Positions 1-5,335 of a DNA stretch of 5,335 bases are shown here, piece by piece (the stretch's first letter is position 1; each line of letters starts with the position of its first letter). Both the position numbers and the translations under genes were made by a program. Source of the stretch: Gammaproteobacteria bacterium (GTDB lineage Bacteria; Pseudomonadota; Gammaproteobacteria; Chromatiales; Sedimenticolaceae); contig JAGRHE010000188.1 of the NCBI GenBank assembly GCA_020445165.1, positions 1 through 5,335 of the forward strand, read 5' to 3'. Below the pieces are notes generated by a model. It did not search any database. It was not told the origin of the DNA and saw nothing but the letters and a program-made list of their open reading frames with translations.

Positions 1-1025
1 GCAATCACGAACAAGGGCGTGAACATATCTGTCGGTACGCCGAGCTGGTTATACGAAACGGCCGAAAACCAGTCGAGGTTCGGGAACATCTTCTTGATTT
101 CCCACATCACCGATTCGAGACGATCGGCAACGTCGAACATCTTGGTATCACCGTTCTCGTCCGACAGGCCACGTGCAACCCGCTTTATCACCTCGTTGCG
201 TGGATCACCGGTGGTGTAAACGGGGTGTCCGAAGCCGATCACGATCTCCTTGCGCCCCACGCGCTCACGAATATCGTCTTCGGCCTGGTCAGGCGTGTTG
301 TAGCGACTCTGAATGCGAAACGCCTCTTCGTTGGCACCACCATGCTTGGGACCACGCAGCGCCCCTATTGCCGCCGTGATCGCCGAGTACATATCCGAAT
401 TGGTACCGGCGACAACCCGCGCCGTGAAGGTTGAGGCGTTGAATTCGTGCTCGGCGTACAGGGTGAGCGAGGTATGCATCGCGCGCACCCAGGAATCGCT
501 CGGCTTCTCACCATGCAGCAGGTGCAGGAAATGTCCGCCGACCGTGTCGTCGTCGGTTTCCACGTCGATACGTTTGCCGTTCACGGCATAGTGGTACCAG
601 TAAAGCAACATGGAGCCGAAGCTGGCGACCAGGCGATCGATGATGTTGCGCGCCTCGGCCTCGGCATGATCGTCTTTTTCCGGCAGACAGCTGCCCATGA
701 CCGAACAGCCCGTGCGCATCACGTCCATCGGGTGTGCCGACGCCGGCAAGGCCTCGAGCGCCTGCTTTACGGCAACCGGAAGCCCACGCAGTGCGCGCAG
801 CTTCCGCTTATAGGCCTGTAGCTCGGCCCGGTTCGGCAGCTCGCCATGAACCAGCAGGTAGGCGATTTCCTCGAACTCGCAGATCTCCGCGAAATCCAGG
901 ATGTCGTATCCCCGGTAATGCAGATCGTTGCCTGTGCGCCCGACCGTACAGATCGCGGTATTCCCCGCTGCCGTACCGGACAGGGCTACGGACTTCTTCG
1001 CCTTGGGTAGAATCTGTTCACTCAT
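1..1025 (-). CDS. prpC: 2-methylcitrate synthase PrpC (3' end cut by window edge)
   Basis: Condenses propionyl-CoA with oxaloacetate to give 2-methylcitrate and CoA, the committing step of the cytoplasmic 2-methylcitrate cycle. The visible 341 residues belong to the citrate synthase fold. The three catalytic residues known for the family can all be placed: His228 in GPKHGGANE, His267 in GFGHPVY and Asp318 in NLDWFSA. The [20 protein letters not shown] stretch resembles PrpC more than the hexameric citrate synthase GltA, and the neighbours prpB and prpE support PrpC. Enterobacterial PrpC has about 389 residues, so roughly 45-50 residues are missing beyond base 1. The ATG at 1025 is chosen because GGGGAG lies 9 bases upstream. 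An in-frame ATG at 1049 would add eight residues (MEHGESSD). The gene sits 83 bases after prpB and is probably in the same transcript. A bifunctional citrate/methylcitrate synthase cannot be excluded from sequence alone. Confidence 0.95.
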   Translation of the reverse strand, partial: MSEQILPKAKKSVALSGTAAGNTAICTVGRTGNDLHYRGYDILDFAEICEFEEIAYLLVHGELPNRAELQAYKRKLRALRGLPVAVKQALEALPASAHPMDVMRTGCSVMGSCLPEKDDHAEAEARNIIDRLVASFGSMLLYWYHYAVNGKRIDVETDDDTVGGHFLHLLHGEKPSDSWVRAMHTSLTLYAEHEFNASTFTARVVAGTNSDMYSAITAAIGALRGPKHGGANEEAFRIQSRYNTPDQAEDDIRERVGRKEIVIGFGHPVYTTGDPRNEVIKRVARGLSDENGDTKMFDVADRLESVMWEIKKMFPNLDWFSAVSYNQLGVPTDMFTPLFVI

Positions 1026-1034
1026 GTCGGATGA

Positions 1035-1040
1035 CTCCCC
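1035..1040 (-). promoter_or_regulatory. Ribosome binding site of prpC
   Basis: The minus strand reads GGGGAG, ending 9 bases before the ATG at 1025. This supports that start over the in-frame ATG at 1049, which has only a weak GACGGG upstream. Confidence 0.55.
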
Positions 1041-1106
1041 ATGTTCCATGCCCGTCAGCGGATGATGCGCAGGCACTCGGTTTATGTTTCGTTGTGGCGT
1101 TACCTG

Positions 1107-1138
1107 GATCAGCTTTCGTCTGCAGCGAAAAGCTGATC
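1107..1138 (-). repeat. Strong inverted repeat (hairpin) spanning the prpB stop codon
   Basis: Bases 1107-1118 (GATCAGCTTTCG on the plus strand) pair with 1126-1138 (CGAAAAGCTGATC), giving a 12-bp stem with one bulged A and a 7-base loop at 1119-1125. On the mRNA the stem covers the last ten codons or so of prpB, and the TGA stop lies in its 3' arm. No U-tract follows, so a classical Rho-independent terminator is unlikely. An intercistronic processing or mRNA-stability element ahead of prpC is more plausible. The pairing is seen directly; the role is inferred. Confidence 0.6.
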
Positions 1139-1993
1139 GAGTTTCTGCTCGAACTCGTGATATCCGAGGTAGTCGTAGAGATCCATGCGGCTTTGCATGA
1201 TACCGATGACGTTCTTCTGCGTGCCTTCGGTGCGTAAGGTCTTGTAGACCTGCAGGGCGGCGGCATTGGCTGCGCGAAACGCGCTCAGTGGATACAAGGC
1301 GATACTGACGCCCACATCACGCAATTCATCGGTGGTGAACAGCGGCGTCGATCCGAACTCGGTGATATTGGCCAGCACGGGCACCTTCACGGCGTCGACG
1401 AACTCGCGATACTGTGACAGCTCGGTGATCGCCTCGGGAAAGATCATGTCGGCACCGGCCTCGACGCAGGCGCAGGCACGATCGATGGCAGACTGCATGC
1501 CCTCGACCGCCAACGCGTCGGTACGCGCCATGATGACGAAATCCGGGTCGGTCTTGGCATCGACGGCCGCCTTGATCCGGTCGACCATCTCCTCCTGGGC
1601 CACGACCGCCTTGTTGGGTCGGTGCCCGCAGCGTTTCTGCTGTACCTGGTCTTCCATGTGGACCGCTGCAGCACCGCATTTGATCATGGACCGCACGGCA
1701 CGCGCGATGTTGAATGCGCCGCCCCAGCCGGTATCGATATCCACCATCACCGGCAGCGTGGTGACGTCGGTGATGCGCTTCAGATCGGTCAACACATCTT
1801 CCATAGTGGTGATCCCCAGGTCGGGAATCCCGCAGGATCCGGCCGCAACGCCGCCACCCGAGATGTACAGCGACTTGAAACCCGACGCTTCTGCCAGGCG
1901 GGCGTGGTACGCATTGATCGCGCCGACACATTGCAGCGGCTTTTCTGCCGCAACCGCGTCGCGAAACTTTCTTCCTGCTGATTCGATCGTCAT
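1109..1993 (-). CDS. prpB: 2-methylisocitrate lyase PrpB
   Basis: Cleaves 2-methylisocitrate to succinate and pyruvate, the last step of the methylcitrate cycle, in the cytoplasm with Mg2+. It is 294 residues long, close to the 296 of E. coli PrpB, and belongs to the isocitrate lyase/PEP mutase superfamily. Visible signatures are the SGGG substrate loop at 45-48, the metal-binding VDIDTGWGG with Asp85 and Asp87, Glu114 in HMEDQ, the active-site loop KRCGH at 120-124 with catalytic Cys122, Arg157 in ARTDA and Glu187 in FPEA. KRCGH separates this group from PEP mutase and oxaloacetate hydrolase. The length, far below that of AceA isocitrate lyases, argues against a glyoxylate-cycle enzyme. The start ATG overlaps the stop of the GntR gene as ATGA, and a GGGGTGA lies 6 bases upstream, so translation is probably coupled. 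A stable hairpin covers its 3' end. Confidence 0.97.
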   Translation of the reverse strand: MTIESAGRKFRDAVAAEKPLQCVGAINAYHARLAEASGFKSLYISGGGVAAGSCGIPDLGITTMEDVLTDLKRITDVTTLPVMVDIDTGWGGAFNIARAVRSMIKCGAAAVHMEDQVQQKRCGHRPNKAVVAQEEMVDRIKAAVDAKTDPDFVIMARTDALAVEGMQSAIDRACACVEAGADMIFPEAITELSQYREFVDAVKVPVLANITEFGSTPLFTTDELRDVGVSIALYPLSAFRAANAAALQVYKTLRTEGTQKNVIGIMQSRMDLYDYLGYHEFEQKLDQLFAADES

Positions 1994-2691
1994 TCGGATT
2001 CACCCCGATTCAATTGTTCTTTCAGAAGTCGCTCGACATTCTCGCGCGACGCCCGGATGTGTGCTCGCATCATCAATTCGGCCATCTCCTGGTCGCGTCG
2101 TTCGATCGCATCGACGATGTAGCCATGTTCAACGAAAGCGCGTGGACCGCGTTTGCTCGGCATGCCGAACTGGTAGCGATACAGTCGCACTACGTGATAC
2201 AGGTCATTGCACAACAACTCGATCAAACGGTGATTGTGGCTCCCCTGCACGATCCGATAATGGAAATCGAGATCGCCTTCACGCTGGAAGTAGGCATGCC
2301 CGGAATCGCGTTCGATCTGTCCGCCATGTTGGTCCAGCAGTACACGCAGATCGGCAACCTCGGCAGTCGTCATGTTGCGCGCCGCCAGCCGTGCTGCCAT
2401 GCCTTCCAGTGCCTCGCGCACATGGAAAATCTCGAGCAGCTGGGCACTGCTCATGCTGACCACGCGGGCACCGACATTCGGCCGCCGAACAACCAGGCCA
2501 CAGGCCTCGAGGCGACCGATCGCTTCGCGCAATGGACCACGGCTTATGCCGTACGCACGCGCCAGTTCCGGCTCACTGATCTTGCTGCCGGCGGCGATTT
2601 CGCCTTTTATGATCGCCTCACGCAGCAGTGAAAACACCCGGTCCGGGATGGTGCCACCATCAGCGCGTAGATCGATCGTCGCTGCCGTCAT
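1990..2691 (-). CDS. GntR-family (FadR/FCD type) regulator, likely local PrpR of the propionate operon
   Basis: A 233-residue transcription factor. Residues about 15-78 form the N-terminal winged helix-turn-helix, with the GntR hallmark [25 protein letters not shown]. Residues about 85-225 form an all-helical FCD ligand-binding domain. Its expected metal ligands can be placed as Asp140 and His144 (DLDFH), His189 ([10 protein letters not shown]) and His211 (RAHI), which suggests a metal-assisted carboxylate effector pocket. The position between prpE and prpB suggests control of propionate catabolism, with 2-methylcitrate or a related acid as a plausible effector; that is inference. It is unrelated to the sigma54-dependent activator also named PrpR in enterobacteria. 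Candidate operators lie at 4695-4708 and 4770-4779, which would make the operon autoregulated. The start at 2691 leaves a 7-base gap after prpE. An alternative in-frame ATG at 2712 would overlap the prpE end and add seven residues (MPRAEQA). Neither start has a strong ribosome binding site. Confidence 0.9.
   Translation of the reverse strand: MTAATIDLRADGGTIPDRVFSLLREAIIKGEIAAGSKISEPELARAYGISRGPLREAIGRLEACGLVVRRPNVGARVVSMSSAQLLEIFHVREALEGMAARLAARNMTTAEVADLRVLLDQHGGQIERDSGHAYFQREGDLDFHYRIVQGSHNHRLIELLCNDLYHVVRLYRYQFGMPSKRGPRAFVEHGYIVDAIERRDQEMAELMMRAHIRASRENVERLLKEQLNRGESE
2000..2006 (-). promoter_or_regulatory. Ribosome binding site of prpB inside the regulator gene
   Basis: The minus strand reads GGGGTGA, ending 6 bases before the prpB ATG at 1993. 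It lies within the last codons of the GntR gene, as expected for translationally coupled genes sharing an ATGA. Confidence 0.5.
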
Positions 2692-2698
2692 TGCCTGT

Positions 2699-4594
2699 TC
2701 AGCTCTTGGCATATCCCATCGCCTGCAGGACTCCGCGGATCTCGTCGAGGATCGCAGGATCGTCGATGGTGGCCGGCACCTTGTGCTCCTCGCCGTCGGC
2801 AATCTTGACCATGGTGCCACGCAGGATCTTGCCGGACCGGGTCTTGGGCAGGCGTTTGACGACACCAACGAGCTTGAACGCCGCCACCGGACCGATCCGG
2901 TCACGCACGCGCTTGATCAACTCGGCCGAAACATCGGCAGCGTCGCGGTCTACACCTGCCTTGAGCACGATCAGGCCGAGCGGCATCTGGCCTTTGAGCG
3001 CATCACCGACACCGATCACGGCACACTCGGCAACATCGGGATGACCTGCCAGCACCTCCTCCATCGCACCGGTCGAGAGTCGGTGACCGGCAACATTGAT
3101 CACGTCATCGGTCCGGCTCATGATCCACAGGTAGCCGTCGCTGTCGCGGTAACCGGCATCCCCGGTCAGGTAATAGCCGGGATACTTGCTCAGGTAGGAA
3201 TCGATGAATCGCTGGTCGTTGCCCCACAGCGTTGGCAGGCACGATGGCGGCATCGGCAGCTTGATCACGATGTTACCCATCTCGCCGTCGGGCATTTCGT
3301 CGCCCTCTTCGGACAGGATGCGGACGTCGTAGCCGGGCATGGCAACGGTCGGTGACCCGGGTTTGATTTCCATCACCTCGATGCCGAGCGGGTTGGCCGC
3401 AATGCCCCAGCCGGTTTCCGTCTGCCACCAGTGATCGACCACCGGTTTGCCGAGCTTGTCACGGGCCCAGAACAGGGTGTCGGGGTCGCAACGCTCGCCC
3501 GCGAGGAACAGGGCATCCATGCAGGAAAGGTCATACTTCTTCAGATACTCGCCGTTTGGGTCTTCCTTCTTGATCGCACGGAATGCGGTCGGTGCGGTGA
3601 ACAGCACCTTGACGCCGTACTCGCTGATCACGCGCCAGAAGGCACCCGGATCGGGCGTGCCAACCGGCTTGCCTTCGTACATCACCGTGGTACAACCGGC
3701 CAGCAAAGGTCCGTAGACGATATAGCTGTGACCAACCACCCAGCCCACGTCGGATGCTGCCCAGTACACATCGCCAGCCTTCACGTTGTAGATGTGCTTC
3801 ATGGTCCAGTGGATGGCGACCGCATGTCCACCGTTGTCGCGTACGACACCCTTGGGCTGACCCGTGGTACCGGAGGTGTAAAGGATGTACAGCGGGTCGG
3901 TCGCTTCGACCGCAACACATTCGGTCGGCTGGGCCTCGGCCACGACGGCATCCCAGTCGAGGTCACGACCGGCAATCAGCGCTGCTTCGGCCTGCGGCCT
4001 GGCCTTGATAATGCATGCCGACGGCTTGTGGTCGGACAGTTCGATCGCCTCGTCGAGCAGCGGCTTGTAGACCACGACCCGGTTGGGCTCGATGCCGCAG
4101 GAGGCACTGACCATGACCTTGGGTTTGGCGTCGTTGATCCGGGTTGCCAGTTCATTGGCGGCAAAACCACCGAAGACGACCGAATGCACCGCACCCAGGC
4201 GCGCCGTCGCCAGCATCGCGATCGCCGCCTCTGGGATCATCGGCATGTAGATCAGAACGCGGTCACCAGCCACCACGCCCTGTGCCCGCAGCGCACCGGC
4301 GAAGCGCGACACCTCATCGAGCAGTTCGTTGTAGGAATAGCTGCGCTTCTGCCCGGTTACCGGGGAATCGTAGATTAGCGCCGCCTGGCCACCCCGGCCC
4401 GCGGCGACGTGGCGGTCGATGGCGTTGTAGCAGGTGTTGATCTGTCCACCGACAAACCAGCGGGGCACCGGCTTGGCTTCCAGGTCGAGCACCTTGTCCC
4501 AGGGCTTGTCCCAATGCAGGGCAGCAGCCGCCTCGCCCCAAAACGTATCCGGGTCATCCAGTGATTGCCGGTACAGTGTCGCGTATTTCGCCAT
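2699..4594 (-). CDS. prpE: Propionyl-CoA synthetase PrpE (AMP-forming, ACSS3-like)
   Basis: Activates propionate with ATP and CoA to propionyl-CoA through a propionyl-AMP intermediate, feeding PrpC. The 631 residues match the usual length (628 in E. coli PrpE). An N-terminal acetyl-CoA synthetase cap (about 1-60) precedes the AMP-binding domain. Motifs are the phosphate loop YTSGTTGQPKG at 239-249, followed by VVRDNGGHAVA as in propionate-type enzymes; HWWQTETGW at 388-396; YLTGDAGYRD at 475-484; and SRTDDVINVAGHR at 493-505. The C-terminal RLPKTRSGK carries Lys589, the catalytic lysine that protein acyltransferases modify in this family. SR in place of the common GR before TDDV, and HWWQTETG, recall the ACSS3 branch rather than E. 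coli PrpE. The start at 4594 is chosen because conserved sequence begins at MAKYATLY and a purine-rich site precedes it; a further upstream extension reads as non-homologous leader. First gene of the operon. Some acetate activity is possible. Confidence 0.93.
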   Translation of the reverse strand: MAKYATLYRQSLDDPDTFWGEAAAALHWDKPWDKVLDLEAKPVPRWFVGGQINTCYNAIDRHVAAGRGGQAALIYDSPVTGQKRSYSYNELLDEVSRFAGALRAQGVVAGDRVLIYMPMIPEAAIAMLATARLGAVHSVVFGGFAANELATRINDAKPKVMVSASCGIEPNRVVVYKPLLDEAIELSDHKPSACIIKARPQAEAALIAGRDLDWDAVVAEAQPTECVAVEATDPLYILYTSGTTGQPKGVVRDNGGHAVAIHWTMKHIYNVKAGDVYWAASDVGWVVGHSYIVYGPLLAGCTTVMYEGKPVGTPDPGAFWRVISEYGVKVLFTAPTAFRAIKKEDPNGEYLKKYDLSCMDALFLAGERCDPDTLFWARDKLGKPVVDHWWQTETGWGIAANPLGIEVMEIKPGSPTVAMPGYDVRILSEEGDEMPDGEMGNIVIKLPMPPSCLPTLWGNDQRFIDSYLSKYPGYYLTGDAGYRDSDGYLWIMSRTDDVINVAGHRLSTGAMEEVLAGHPDVAECAVIGVGDALKGQMPLGLIVLKAGVDRDAADVSAELIKRVRDRIGPVAAFKLVGVVKRLPKTRSGKILRGTMVKIADGEEHKVPATIDDPAILDEIRGVLQAMGYAKS

Positions 4595-4596
4595 TT

Positions 4597-4603
4597 CTCC
4601 CCC
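4597..4603 (-). promoter_or_regulatory. Ribosome binding site of prpE, unusually close to the ATG
   Basis: The minus strand reads GGGGGAG, then AA, then ATG at 4594. The G-rich core ends only 2 bases before the start, closer than usual, although the run AGGGGG could pair 4 bases away. It is the only purine-rich candidate and fixes the start used here. Confidence 0.5.
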
Positions 4604-4630
4604 TGCTGTCGATGACCGGACCCGAGGGCT

Positions 4631-4645
4631 CCGACGCCTGGTCGG
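4631..4645 (-). repeat. Small hairpin in the prpE leader
   Basis: CCGAC at 4631-4635 pairs with GTCGG at 4641-4645 around a 5-base loop. It lies 37 bases upstream of the prpE start in the probable untranslated leader. The stem is short and could occur by chance in GC-rich DNA. Confidence 0.3.
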
Positions 4646-4659
4646 TGTCGCCCCGATCC

Positions 4660-4679
4660 CCGGCACACGCAGGTGCCGG
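4660..4679 (-). repeat. GC-rich 7-bp hairpin in the prpE leader
   Basis: CCGGCAC at 4660-4666 pairs perfectly with GTGCCGG at 4673-4679 around a 6-base loop. It sits between the operator-like palindrome and the prpE start. No U-run follows in the direction of transcription, so it is not an intrinsic terminator. A leader structure affecting stability or translation is possible. Confidence 0.45.
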
Positions 4680-4694
4680 CGGGTACGTTGGAAT

Positions 4695-4708
4695 TATTGT
4701 CGACAATA
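4695..4708. promoter_or_regulatory. Perfect 14-bp palindrome, candidate operator of the GntR regulator
   Basis: TATTGTCGACAATA is perfectly self-complementary, with imperfect symmetry continuing one pair further out. TTGT-N2-ACAA palindromes are typical operators of FadR/VanR-type GntR regulators, and such a regulator is encoded in this operon. The site overlaps a TAATAT box (4706-4711, minus strand), so a bound protein would block transcription of prpE. Two other GTCGAC sites in the window, inside prpB at 1394-1399 and 1580-1585, lack the AT-rich flanks. The palindrome is seen directly; the binding partner is inferred. Confidence 0.65.
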
Positions 4709-4776
4709 TTAGCGGGGGATTCCCAAAATGTGGGCTCAAATGCCGATTTCTACTATTTGTTTTTTAAATATGTCGA
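4706..4776 (-). promoter_or_regulatory. Probable promoter region of the prpE operon
   Basis: This AT-rich stretch in otherwise GC-rich DNA lies upstream of the first operon gene. The best sigma70-like pair is TCGACA (4771-4776) and TAGAAA (4747-4752) with an 18-base spacer, which would start RNA near 4740. A separate TAATAT at 4706-4711 resembles a -10 box but has no good -35 at 16-18 bases. No sigma54-type GG-N10-GC arrangement was found, unlike the enterobacterial prp promoter. The exact start cannot be decided from sequence. Confidence 0.45.
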
Positions 4777-4779
4777 CAT
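4770..4779. promoter_or_regulatory. Second GTCGAC palindrome, candidate auxiliary operator
   Basis: ATGTCGACAT is a perfect 10-bp palindrome within imperfect AT-rich symmetry. It shares the TGTCGACA core with the site at 4695-4708, and the centres are 73 bp apart, about seven helical turns. It overlaps the candidate -35 box TCGACA. It is weaker than the first site because the outer arm matches fewer bases. Confidence 0.45.
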
Positions 4780-4831
4780 TTATCGACGCGACACCTGCCG
4801 TTCCCATAGCAGTCTGTCGTAAGCCAAGCGC

Positions 4832-5335
4832 TCACTTCTCTGCCTGCCCGGCCAGGTAGAGCCAGGTGTCGATCACGGTATCGGGATTGAGGGAGATACT
4901 GTTTATGCCACGCTCGAGCAGCCATCTGGCCAGGTCAGGGTGATCTGAAGGGCCCTGGCCGCAGATGCCAACATACTTGCCCGCCTTGCGACAGGCCGTG
5001 ATGGCCATGTCGAGCATCTTGAGCACGGCCGGATTGCGCTCATCGAAGCTTTTTGCCACCAGGCCGGAATCCCGGTCCAGGCCGAGTGTCAGCTGGGTCA
5101 TGTCGTTGGATCCGATCGAGAAACCGTCAAAGTACTCGAGAAACTCCTCAGCCAGCACCGCGTTCGACGGCAGCTCGCACATCATGATGACGCGCAGCCC
5201 GTCCTCGCCACGCTTGAGACCGTTTTCGCCGAGCAGCCGGATCACCCCCTCGGCTTCCTCCAGGGTGCGTACGAACGGAATCATGATCTCGAGATTCTTC
5301 AGCCCCATGTCGTTGCGTACTCGCCGGATCGCTTC
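4832..5335 (-). CDS. ppsA: Phosphoenolpyruvate synthase PpsA (C-terminal 167 residues only)
   Basis: PpsA makes phosphoenolpyruvate from pyruvate with ATP, giving AMP and phosphate, in gluconeogenesis from three-carbon substrates. The window holds the end of the C-terminal PEP-utilizing TIM-barrel domain; the reading frame runs off the right edge, so the start and the ATP-grasp and phosphohistidine domains are outside. Counting from the first visible residue, the fragment has [15 protein letters not shown] at 52-58 with a probable substrate/metal Glu54, [19 protein letters not shown] with GSND at 75-78, GICGQGPSD at 123-131 with the conserved catalytic Cys125, and SLNPD at 148-152, as in E. 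coli PpsA. Pyruvate phosphate dikinase and PTS enzyme I share the fold, but the [16 protein letters not shown] and GICGQGPSD wording is PpsA-like. The stop is TGA at 4832-4834, and no intrinsic terminator is visible after it. It may be metabolically linked to the prp operon, since PrpB yields pyruvate. Confidence 0.93.
   Translation of the reverse strand, partial: EAIRRVRNDMGLKNLEIMIPFVRTLEEAEGVIRLLGENGLKRGEDGLRVIMMCELPSNAVLAEEFLEYFDGFSIGSNDMTQLTLGLDRDSGLVAKSFDERNPAVLKMLDMAITACRKAGKYVGICGQGPSDHPDLARWLLERGINSISLNPDTVIDTWLYLAGQAEK

Noticed and set aside
1394..1585. GTCGAC hexamers inside prpB (1394-1399 and 1580-1585) as further operators
   Set aside because: They lack the AT-rich TTGT/ACAA arms and are explained by coding sequence.
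1266..2459. Plus-strand open frame of 397 codons opposite prpB and the regulator
   Set aside because: It is antisense to two genes with clear family motifs. The translation is low-complexity, rich in Ser/Arg/Ala/Thr, and shows no recognisable domain, as expected for a shadow frame in GC-rich DNA.
2372..4378. Plus-strand open frames (2372-3355 and 3431-4378) opposite prpE
   Set aside because: Both mirror the prpE coding frame and show no protein family motif or plausible ribosome binding site.
4695..4740. Sigma54-type promoter for prpE, as in the enterobacterial prp operon
   Set aside because: The GG and GC pairs near the GGGAATCCCCCGC stretch are 8-9 bases apart instead of 10, and the TGGCAC/TTGCA consensus is missing.
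4554..4767. Small open frames in the prpE leader, on both strands
   Set aside because: They overlap the promoter and leader, have no ribosome binding site or recognisable protein features, and differ in frame from the conserved prpE start.
4772..4787. Intrinsic terminator after ppsA using a GTCGA...TCGAC stem
   Set aside because: The stem is only 5 bp, and the sequence following it in the ppsA direction is A-rich, not a U-tract. The symmetry is better explained as part of the operator-like site.

Overview
The window looks like ordinary GC-rich proteobacterial chromosome, most likely gammaproteobacterial. I infer this from the protein types and the propionate gene set, not from any marker gene. 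All five genes that I can support lie on the minus strand, so transcription runs from right to left. Nothing points to mobile elements, CRISPR arrays, RNA genes or recent transfer.

Right edge (4832-5335): the C-terminal part of phosphoenolpyruvate synthase (ppsA), cut by the window edge. An AT-rich, promoter-like intergenic region follows (about 4595-4831). It carries two palindromes centred on GTCGAC, 73 bp apart, and a leader with two small GC-rich hairpins.

Centre and left (4594 down to 1): a compact propionate-catabolism operon in the order prpE (propionyl-CoA synthetase), a GntR/FadR-type regulator (likely the local PrpR), prpB (2-methylisocitrate lyase) and prpC (2-methylcitrate synthase, cut at the left edge). 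prpE and the regulator are 7 bases apart. The regulator and prpB overlap in an ATGA. prpB and prpC are separated by 83 bases, and a strong hairpin covers the prpB stop codon just before that gap.

Together the genes encode the entry and exit steps of the 2-methylcitrate cycle. PrpE activates propionate to propionyl-CoA, PrpC condenses it with oxaloacetate to 2-methylcitrate, and PrpB cleaves 2-methylisocitrate to succinate and pyruvate. The dehydratase/isomerase step (prpD, or acnD with prpF) is not in the window and is expected beyond the left edge or elsewhere. PpsA next door could turn the pyruvate product into phosphoenolpyruvate for gluconeogenesis, but the two are separated by a promoter region and need not be co-regulated.

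I found no convincing undescribed system. The most useful observations are the candidate operator pair, the hairpin at the prpB stop, and the gene order with the regulator inside the operon it probably controls.
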